Source of the DNA: Herbiconiux solani NBRC 106740
Lineage (GTDB): Bacteria > Actinomycetota > Actinomycetes > Actinomycetales > Microbacteriaceae
DNA length: 64,000 nt
Direction of reading: 5' to 3'
NCBI RefSeq assembly: GCF_001571005.1
Contig: NZ_BCST01000002.1
Location: 310,001 to 374,000 of the forward strand
Made by a program: the position numbers and the translations under genes. This document shows, in pieces, positions 58,049 through 64,000 of this stretch. Every line of letters starts with the position of its first letter. Positions within the stretch are counted from its first letter, which is position 1. A model generated the notes under the pieces. It saw only the letters and a list, made by a program, of their open reading frames with translations, did not search any database and was not told the DNA's origin.

Positions 58049-59953
58049 CTACGCCAGCCGCGCCCGCGCCGACGGCGCGCGCGAGGCCCGCTTCGGCACC
58101 AGCCACCCGATCTCGACCGGCCGGCGTCGGCGCGCGAGCGCCGCTCCGGCCAGCAGCACGCTGACCACGAGCACCCCGGCCATGACCAGCGCGGCCTGCA
58201 CGACGGTGCCCGCGTCACCGCCGGTGAGGATGGCCTGCACCCCCGCGACCGCATAGCTGAGCGGTGTGATCGCGCTGAGCGCCTGGAACGGCCCTGACAG
58301 GATCTCGATCGGGTACAGCCCGCCGGTCGACGCGAGCTGCAGCGCGAGCAGCACGAGCGAGATCACCGCGCCCACCCGCCCGAACGCGGTCGTCAGGAAC
58401 TGGTGGAACGCCGCGAACGCGAGCGCCACGATCAGCGAGAACCCGAGGGTCGCCGGGAACGAGCTCCACGCCACCCCGAGCGCCAGGTGCAGGAAGAGCA
58501 CGAGCAGCACGGCCTGGCCGGCGGCGATGACCGCGGCCCGCCCGAAGGTGCGGAGCGTGAGCCGTGCCGTCGTCGCCGAGGAGGCGAGCACCGCGCGGGA
58601 GAACGGCCGCAGCCAGAGGAAGAGTGCGAGCGCTCCGATCCAGAGTGCGGTCGGCACGAGGATGGTCGACACGATCTGCCCGACGTTCGTCACCTGGTTC
58701 TGGGTCGACACGTCGACCTTCACGGGCTGCGCGATCACGCCGGCCGCGCTCGAGGAGTCGCCCGAGGCGTTCGCGGTGATCTGCTGCGCCCCGGTCGTGA
58801 GGCCCGAGGCGAGGGTGCGGGCTCCGTCGCCGAGCTGGGTGGCTCCGGTCGAGAGCTGCGTGGCGCCCGGCGCGAGCTGGGCCGCGCCGTCGGTGAGCTG
58901 CTGGGCGCCCGAGACGAGGGCGGGTCCGCCCGCCGCGAGCTGGTCGGCACCGGATGCGGCACTCGCGATCCCCGAGGACAGCTGCGGCAGGGCCGCTGCG
59001 CCAGCCTTCAGAGGCGCTCCCTGATCCGCATAACCCTGCAGCTGCGCCCCGAACAATCCGAGTCCCGCCTGCTGCTCGGGTGTGAGCCCCAACTGGGGGT
59101 TGGCGATGGCCTGGGCGAACCCGTCGGACAGCTGCTGAGCGCCGCTGACGTAGTCCGAGACGCCCGTCCCGAGCGCCCCCAGCTGGCTCGTCCCCGTCCG
59201 CAGCTGATCGAGCCCCGTCGCGAGCCCGCTCACCCCGTCGGTGTACTGCGTCAGCCCGGTCGTGAGCTGCCCGGCCCCGCCCGAGAGCTGCGTGGCGCCG
59301 TCGGCGAGCTGGGTGGCACCGGTGGCGAGCTGGTCGGCGCCCGAACCCAGCTGGGTCGCGCCGTTCGCCGCATCCGTGAGGCTCGTGCCGACCGTTCCGA
59401 AGCTGGTGTAGATGCCGTTCACGACCTGCGCCGTGACGGTCTGGCCGAAGCCGGACTGCACGGCCGAGGCGACCGTGGAGGCCACGATGCCCGAGAGGTA
59501 GCCGTGCGAGGCATCCGTCGTGATGTCGATCAGGCCCTGCTTGGGGTCGGGGGTGCCGAGCGTGTTGAGCGTCGCCGAGAAGTCCGAGGGGATCGTGAGC
59601 ACGGCGTAGTAGCGGCCGTCCTCCAGACCCTTGGCTGCGTCGTCGGCGCTCGTGGCCTTCCAGTCGAAGCCGGTCTGGCCCGCTCCGGTGAGCTCGGTGA
59701 CGAGGCCGCGGCCGGCGAAGTTGACCGACTGGGTGCCGTCGGCGTTCGTCGTGGTGGTCATCTGGTCGTTGTTGACGATCGCGGCCGGCACCGTCGAGAG
59801 GTTCGTGTCGGCGTTCGCGAGGGCACCGGAGAACAGGCCGTTGATGGCCAGCGGCGTGAAGACCACGGCCAGCACGGCGAGCACGACCAGCACGATCTTG
59901 GTGCGCCGCCGCATCCGGGGCGTGGGGGTGACGGAGGTGGTGGAGGAGCTCAT
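58049..59953 (-). CDS. YhgE/Pip domain membrane protein
   Basis: A 634-residue ABC-2-permease-like protein. The N-terminal helix is IVLVVLAVLAVVFTPLAINGLFSG, followed by the YhgE/Pip domain (VNNDQ, a LTIPSDFSATL segment). A long extracytoplasmic stretch of about 18-residue coiled units of the form GATQLADGATQLSGG (residues about 200-400) leads to five C-terminal helices. Related proteins act as phage infection proteins, and as toxin or lipid export partners. The ATG overlaps the MMPL stop by 4 bp. Confidence 0.9.
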   Translation of the reverse strand: MSSSTTSVTPTPRMRRRTKIVLVVLAVLAVVFTPLAINGLFSGALANADTNLSTVPAAIVNNDQMTTTTNADGTQSVNFAGRGLVTELTGAGQTGFDWKATSADDAAKGLEDGRYYAVLTIPSDFSATLNTLGTPDPKQGLIDITTDASHGYLSGIVASTVASAVQSGFGQTVTAQVVNGIYTSFGTVGTSLTDAANGATQLGSGADQLATGATQLADGATQLSGGAGQLTTGLTQYTDGVSGLATGLDQLRTGTSQLGALGTGVSDYVSGAQQLSDGFAQAIANPQLGLTPEQQAGLGLFGAQLQGYADQGAPLKAGAAALPQLSSGIASAASGADQLAAGGPALVSGAQQLTDGAAQLAPGATQLSTGATQLGDGARTLASGLTTGAQQITANASGDSSSAAGVIAQPVKVDVSTQNQVTNVGQIVSTILVPTALWIGALALFLWLRPFSRAVLASSATTARLTLRTFGRAAVIAAGQAVLLVLFLHLALGVAWSSFPATLGFSLIVALAFAAFHQFLTTAFGRVGAVISLVLLALQLASTGGLYPIEILSGPFQALSAITPLSYAVAGVQAILTGGDAGTVVQAALVMAGVLVVSVLLAGAALARRRRPVEIGWLVPKRASRAPSARARLA

Positions 59954-62934
59954 CGGATGCCTTCTTCCGAAGCGGGACGGATGGCGGAACGGGTGGGGGC
60001 GCCGGTCAGCGAGGGCTCGCGCGCCTCGCCGACCGCGATGCGGACGAGGGCGCGGTCGCCCACGGTCGCCGCGTGGCTGGCGGGCTCGGACTCGAGCCCG
60101 AGGATCACGGTGGTGCCGGGACCTGCGACCCGGGCGACGGCGGCGGCGAAGGCCGGGGTCGCGGGGTGAGCGAAGTCGCCGTCGCCGGCGTCGACCACGA
60201 GCACCTCGGAGCCGTCGGCGACGCCGAGTGCCACGTACAGCAGCGAGAGCGCGAGCGGTGAGAGCTCGCCGAGCGTGCGGTGGATGTCGATGGCCGGCTC
60301 AGCAGGGCCCGACGCCGCACCCGAGCCGATACCGCCACCCGCCGATCCCCCCGCCTCCGCCAGCGCCCGGTTGATCCGCTCGACCAGCGGTTCGACCTCG
60401 CTCCGAGGCACCCGCCGGGGCAGGGCGCGGTTGAGCGCGATCCGCTCGCCGATCGCATCGCCGACGGCGGTGCTGTCGTCGAGCCGCCGCGAGTCGAGGT
60501 CGACCAGGCTGACCCGCTTGGCGACGTCAGCCGACTGCGAGGGCAGGCTGTAGCCGAGCACCTGGAGGTGTCCGGACTCCGGCGCGATGCGCCCGGCCAT
60601 CGTGGCGCCGACCAGGCGGCGGGCGGCGGTGTCGCCGGTGAGCACGGCGACCGCGCCCCGCGAGACGGTGAACGCCAGCGGCGCCCCGGCTCCGGCGACG
60701 ACCAGGTCTTCGGCGCCGAGGGCCGCGCCGGTGCGACCGGCCGCCCACTCGCGCTCCTCGATGTGCTCGCGGAGGCTCTCGCCCTCGACGTCGACGTTCG
60801 GCAGCGCGCGGTCCAGCCACCTCGGCAGGTACCAGGCGCTCTTGCCGAGCAGGGTCATGATGGCCGGCACCAGCGTCATCCGCACCAGGAAGGCGTCCAC
60901 GAAGACGCCTACCGCGAGCGCGAGCGCGATCTCCTTGATCGCCCCCTCCCCCTCCGGGATGAACGCGAAGAAGACGAAGAACATGATCAGCGCGGCCGCG
61001 GTGACGACGCGGGCGCCGTTCTGGAAGCCGACCCGCACGGCCCGCCGCGCATCCTTCGTCTTGACGAACTCCTCCCGCATGCCGGAGACGAGGAAGACCT
61101 CGTAGTCCATCGCGAGCCCGAACAGGATCGCCATCAAAAGGATCGGCAGGAAGCTGATGATCGGCCCCTGGGCGTGCACGTTCAGCAGGTCGGCGGCCAC
61201 TCCCATCTGGAACACGGCCACCGTCACACCGAACGACGCGCCCACCGAGAGCACGAAGCCGAGCGCCGCCTTGATCGGCACCGCGATGGAGCGGAAGACC
61301 ATCGCCAGCAGCACGATCGAGAGGCCGACCACGAGGATGCCGAACGGCACCAGCGCGTTCGTCAGCTGGTTGGAGACGTCGATCGCGACGGCGGTCTGGC
61401 CGCTGACCGTGATCGGCGTGCCGTACTGCGAGTCGATCTCGCCCTTCATCTCGCGCAGCCGCTCGACCAGGTTCTTGGTCTCGGGCGAATCCGGCGCGGT
61501 GGTCGGCACGACCTGGAAGATCGCGGTGTCGAGCGTCGGGTCGGGCAGGCCGGGGCCGACCGTCGCGACCCCGTCGACCGCTTCGAGATCCGAGCGGATG
61601 CCCGCGAGATCGTTCTGGATGTCGGTCGTCTGCGTGATGTCGGCCACCACGACAATGGTGCCGTTGTACCCCGGGCCGAACTTCTCGGCGACGGTGTCGT
61701 AGGCCGTGCGCGCCGTGCTGCCCTCGGGCTGCGACGCGGCGGTCGGGAGGTTGAGGTCGAGGCTGAAGGCCGGGATCGCGACGACCCCGAGCAGGCCCAC
61801 CACGGCGACGATGAACACGATCGGCGCCTTCATCACGATGCCGACCCAGCGGCCGCCGAGCGAGGGCTTCGCCGTCTCCTCCGACGCCGCGATGGCCCGG
61901 CGGGCGGCCCGCGACCCGGGCTTCGGCGCGAGACGCCGCTTCGCGACGCCCATGATCGCCGGCAGCAGGGTGATCGCGATCGCGACCGCCGCGAACACGG
62001 CGAAGGCCGCGGCCACGCCCATCACCGAGAGGAACGGGATGCCGACCACGAGGAGGCCGAGCAGCGCGATGATCACCGTGAGGCCGGCGAAGACCACGGC
62101 GGCGCCCGCGGTCGCGACCGCCTGGGCCGCCGATTCCTCGGGTTCGAGCCCCTTGGCGAGCTGGCTCCGGTGGCGCGAGAGGATGAACAGGGCGTAGTCG
62201 ATCCCGACCGCCAGCCCGATCATGATCGCGAGCATCGGCGCGGTGCTCGACACCGTGGTGAAGGCGGCGACCACCGAGATGCCGCCGAACGAGACCCCGA
62301 CGCCGATCAGCGCGGTCAGGAGCGGGAGCCCGGCCGCGAGCAGCGAACCGAAGGTGATGAACAGCACCACGCCGGCGAAGAGCACGCCGATGCCCTCGGT
62401 GAGGGTCGGGCCGAAGGTCTGGTTCTGGAACACCTCACCGCCGTAGGAGACCTGCATGCCCTCGGCGTCGAGGGCGTCGGCGGTGGTCTTCAGCGAGTCC
62501 AGCGTCGAGTCGGGGATGTCGGTGGCCGGCCCGTCGAACTGCACCTTGAGCAGGGCGGTCGTGCCGTCCTCCGAGATGGCGTTGGTGGCGTACTCCGAGT
62601 ACGGGGAGATGACCGCGGCGACGTGCTCGATCTTCGTGATGTCGTCGCTCGCGGTCGTGATCTCCTGCTTCACCGTGTCGTCGTTGACGCTCTGCCCGTC
62701 GGGCGCGACGATCACCACGGTCGCGGCGGCGCCGGCGGCCGAGGGGAAGAGGTTCTCCAGTGTGTCGATCGTCTGCTGCGATTCGGTGCCGGGGATCGAG
62801 AAGCTCTCCTGGGTCTGGCCGCCCAGGGCGAGACCGCCGCCGACGACGCCGGCGAGGATGAGCACCCACGCCGCGATCACGTACCAGGCGCGACGGAAGG
62901 CGAATCGTCCGATGCGGTAGAGCAGTGTGGCCAC
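59950..62934 (-). CDS. MMPL family (RND) transporter fused to a degenerate ABC-ATPase-like domain
   Basis: A 994-residue protein. Residues 1-715 are a standard MMPL/RND exporter: two copies of an extracytoplasmic domain, twelve helices, and GIDYALFILSRHR and AMDYEVFLVSGMREE as the paired proton-relay Asp-Tyr motifs. Residues about 735-985 form an extra domain with the order of an ABC ATPase but broken motifs. At Walker A, VLTGDTAARRLVGATMAGR has no Lys; PESGHLQVLGYSL follows; the signature is LGELSPLALSLLYVALG; at Walker B, VLVVDAGDG lacks the Glu. It is likely non-hydrolytic. It overlaps the YhgE gene (ATGA) and lies 77 bp downstream of the TetR gene. It probably exports lipid-like molecules. 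Confidence 0.9.
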   Translation of the reverse strand: MATLLYRIGRFAFRRAWYVIAAWVLILAGVVGGGLALGGQTQESFSIPGTESQQTIDTLENLFPSAAGAAATVVIVAPDGQSVNDDTVKQEITTASDDITKIEHVAAVISPYSEYATNAISEDGTTALLKVQFDGPATDIPDSTLDSLKTTADALDAEGMQVSYGGEVFQNQTFGPTLTEGIGVLFAGVVLFITFGSLLAAGLPLLTALIGVGVSFGGISVVAAFTTVSSTAPMLAIMIGLAVGIDYALFILSRHRSQLAKGLEPEESAAQAVATAGAAVVFAGLTVIIALLGLLVVGIPFLSVMGVAAAFAVFAAVAIAITLLPAIMGVAKRRLAPKPGSRAARRAIAASEETAKPSLGGRWVGIVMKAPIVFIVAVVGLLGVVAIPAFSLDLNLPTAASQPEGSTARTAYDTVAEKFGPGYNGTIVVVADITQTTDIQNDLAGIRSDLEAVDGVATVGPGLPDPTLDTAIFQVVPTTAPDSPETKNLVERLREMKGEIDSQYGTPITVSGQTAVAIDVSNQLTNALVPFGILVVGLSIVLLAMVFRSIAVPIKAALGFVLSVGASFGVTVAVFQMGVAADLLNVHAQGPIISFLPILLMAILFGLAMDYEVFLVSGMREEFVKTKDARRAVRVGFQNGARVVTAAALIMFFVFFAFIPEGEGAIKEIALALAVGVFVDAFLVRMTLVPAIMTLLGKSAWYLPRWLDRALPNVDVEGESLREHIEEREWAAGRTGAALGAEDLVVAGAGAPLAFTVSRGAVAVLTGDTAARRLVGATMAGRIAPESGHLQVLGYSLPSQSADVAKRVSLVDLDSRRLDDSTAVGDAIGERIALNRALPRRVPRSEVEPLVERINRALAEAGGSAGGGIGSGAASGPAEPAIDIHRTLGELSPLALSLLYVALGVADGSEVLVVDAGDGDFAHPATPAFAAAVARVAGPGTTVILGLESEPASHAATVGDRALVRIAVGEAREPSLTGAPTRSAIRPASEEGIR

Positions 62935-63011
62935 GGGAGGGCTCCTCGGGTTCGGGTGGTGTGTCTTCGGTGTTCTGGGGTGATCGAACTGCGGTGATCA
63001 GCGCGGGCTGA

Positions 63012-63596
63012 TCAGAGCGGGGTGATCAGCTCGGTGACGACGTCGATGAGGGCCTCCCTGACCTCATCCAAGTCGTCGAGCTCGACGGCACTGGGGCGCA
63101 GGGCCACCATGACGTAGGCGGCACCTGCGAGCGCGATTCCGAGACGGATGCGCTGCTGGGTCGTGGGCAGGCCGGACATGAACGACTCGCCGATCCGGCC
63201 GATCAGGCCGGTGGCCTGGTCGATGATCGGGATGTCGGACAGGGTCTGGCCCTGGTTGATGATGATGTGCGCCGCGAGCCGGTGCTCGAGCAGCAGGTCG
63301 ATGAACTCCTCGACGAACCCGGAGCGGTGCTCGTCGTTCGTCAGCTTCTCGACGATCGACTCCAGGAACAGGTCGAGCTCGGCGACGGCGGGGGTGAGGG
63401 CCGCTTCGAACAGCGCCTCCTTGGAGCGGAAGTGGTAGAGCACGCTCGACTTCGAGTAGCCCGCCGCATCCGCGATCTGCTGGAGGCTCGTGCCCGAGTA
63501 GCCGTTCTCGGCGAACATCTCGAGCGCCACCAGGCGCAACTCGGCCCCGGCGTCGATCTGGACGCGCTGCACGGGGGTCGGAGGGGTGGATGGCAC
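63012..63596 (-). CDS. TetR family regulator
   Basis: A 194-residue repressor. The helix-turn-helix is LEMFAENGYSGTSLQQIADAAGYSKSSVLYHFRSKEALF, shown here as the family pattern AENGYSGTSLQQIADAAG plus YSKSSVLYHFRSKE. The C-terminal helical domain binds an unknown ligand. It starts GTG (63594-63596), 7 nt after TAGGGT. Two operator-like palindromes lie directly upstream, so it probably represses itself and the downstream MMPL-YhgE genes. Confidence 0.93.
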   Translation of the reverse strand: MPSTPPTPVQRVQIDAGAELRLVALEMFAENGYSGTSLQQIADAAGYSKSSVLYHFRSKEALFEAALTPAVAELDLFLESIVEKLTNDEHRSGFVEEFIDLLLEHRLAAHIIINQGQTLSDIPIIDQATGLIGRIGESFMSGLPTTQQRIRLGIALAGAAYVMVALRPSAVELDDLDEVREALIDVVTELITPL

Positions 63597-63603
63597 GAGA
63601 TCG

Positions 63604-63609
63604 ACCCTA
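63604..63609 (-). promoter_or_regulatory. -10 box of the leaderless tetR transcript
   Basis: TAGGGT on the minus strand, 7 nt before the GTG. It is only 2 bp from the first operator palindrome, so binding would block RNA polymerase. Confidence 0.6.
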
Positions 63610-63611
63610 AC

Positions 63612-63646
63612 CTGACCGATCGGTCAGCGCCTGCACGATCGGTCAG
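63612..63646. promoter_or_regulatory. Tandem TetR operators
   Basis: CTGACCGATCGGTCAG (63612-63627) is a perfect 16-bp palindrome. CTGCACGATCGGTCAG (63631-63646) is a second, slightly degenerate copy with a centre 19 bp away. GACCGATCGGTC is the type of site bound by many TetR repressors. Paired sites suggest two dimers or cooperative binding, possibly also controlling the divergent permease 60 bp away. Confidence 0.8.
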
Positions 63647-63694
63647 ATTCCAAGTTTCCTGTCAGGTGACGCGGAGGCAAAACCCGTCGTGCAC

Positions 63695-63700
63695 TAGCGT
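63695..63700 (+). promoter_or_regulatory. -10 box of the leaderless amino acid permease gene
   Basis: TAGCGT 6 nt before the ATG at 63707, with no Shine-Dalgarno sequence. Confidence 0.55.
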
Positions 63701-63706
63701 CGTGCC

Positions 63707-64000
63707 ATGGACGAGACCCCACGGGAAGAAGTCGGCGACCGCACCACGTCGGTCGAGGACTTCTCGGACGAGCAGGCCGGCTACCACAAGTCGTTGAAGC
63801 CGCGGCAGCTGCAGATGATCGCGATCGGCGGGGCCATCGGCACCGGGCTCTTCCTCGGCGCCGGAGGACGGCTCCACGAGGCCGGCCCGGTGCTGGTCAT
63901 CGACTACGCGGTCTGCGGCTTCTTCGCCTTCCTGATCCTGCGCGCCCTCGGCGAGCTGGTGCTGCACCGACCCTCGTCGGGATCGTTCGTGTCGTACGCG
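63707..64000 (+). CDS. Amino acid permease, APC family (5' part, cut by window edge)
   Basis: 98 codons are visible. A charged N-terminus is followed by [28 protein letters not shown], the helix-1 signature of the AnsP/GabP/LysP group (shown split: [28 protein letters not shown]). Next come a second helix ([23 protein letters not shown]) and the [12 protein letters not shown] loop. It imports an amino acid with protons. The rest lies beyond the window. Confidence 0.93.
   Translation, partial: MDETPREEVGDRTTSVEDFSDEQAGYHKSLKPRQLQMIAIGGAIGTGLFLGAGGRLHEAGPVLVIDYAVCGFFAFLILRALGELVLHRPSSGSFVSYA

Noticed and set aside
58049-59953. YhgE/Pip protein as a phage receptor specific to this strain
   Set aside because: The family name comes from Lactococcus phage work; gene overlap with an MMPL exporter suggests transport, and no phage evidence exists in the sequence.

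Overview
The window is high-GC DNA with short intergenic gaps, many start codons placed just after a TANNNT box, a menaquinone pathway (isochorismate synthase, demethylmenaquinone methyltransferase, polyprenyl synthase), LAxTG-type sortase tails and an F420-type luciferase-like oxidoreductase. Together these point to an actinobacterium, most likely a member of the Microbacteriaceae. This is inferred from gene content, not from a marker gene.

Layout. (1) 1-7564: a galactoside-use locus. A minus-strand operon (GH97 glycosidase, sugar-binding lipoprotein, two ABC permeases, the last cut by the window edge) is divergent from a GH36 alpha-galactosidase. (2) 7586-25097: a 17.4-kb island bounded by a perfect 76-bp direct repeat. 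The repeat is the 3' half of tRNA-Met plus its terminator, and the intact tRNA-Met stands at the right end. The island edges hold broken genes: an NPCBM fragment, a ROK fragment, a possible IS21-type end, a YobI-like NTPase joined to an amine oxidase fragment, an esterase fragment, a GH1 fragment and an integrase stump. Its centre holds an intact catabolic system. One operon carries a DeoR regulator, an ABC sugar importer, a LacD/DeoC-type aldolase, a D-2-hydroxyacid dehydrogenase, an FGGY kinase, a zinc alcohol dehydrogenase and an aldehyde dehydrogenase. A divergent pair carries an APH-fold kinase overlapping a divergent enolase. (3) 25059-64000: ordinary chromosome. It contains three tRNAs, a GH13 glucosidase, an M23 protein, an inositol monophosphatase-like enzyme, a lytic transglycosylase, YajQ, a NUDIX hydrolase, a BBE-type flavoenzyme, a 2561-residue wall-anchored surface protein, a MocR/EamA pair, FprA, the menaquinone genes, small membrane proteins, an exporter, a DEAD-box helicase, an MFS exporter, an MMPL/YhgE/TetR locus and the start of an amino acid permease.

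How it works together. The main candidate for an undescribed system is the island pathway. A polyol or sugar is imported, oxidised, phosphorylated and cleaved. A plausible fate of the aldehyde is oxidation to glycerate, phosphorylation to 2-phosphoglycerate by the APH-fold kinase, and conversion to phosphoenolpyruvate by the dedicated enolase. This is inference; the substrate cannot be read from the sequence. A 24-bp element (22 of 24 matching) lies upstream of both the GH97/GH36 pair outside the island and the DeoR/kinase pair inside it, at almost the same distance from the minus-strand start. This suggests shared control across the island boundary. A second notable locus is the MMPL transporter with a degenerate ABC-ATPase-like tail, translationally overlapped with a YhgE/Pip protein and preceded by a TetR gene with tandem operators.
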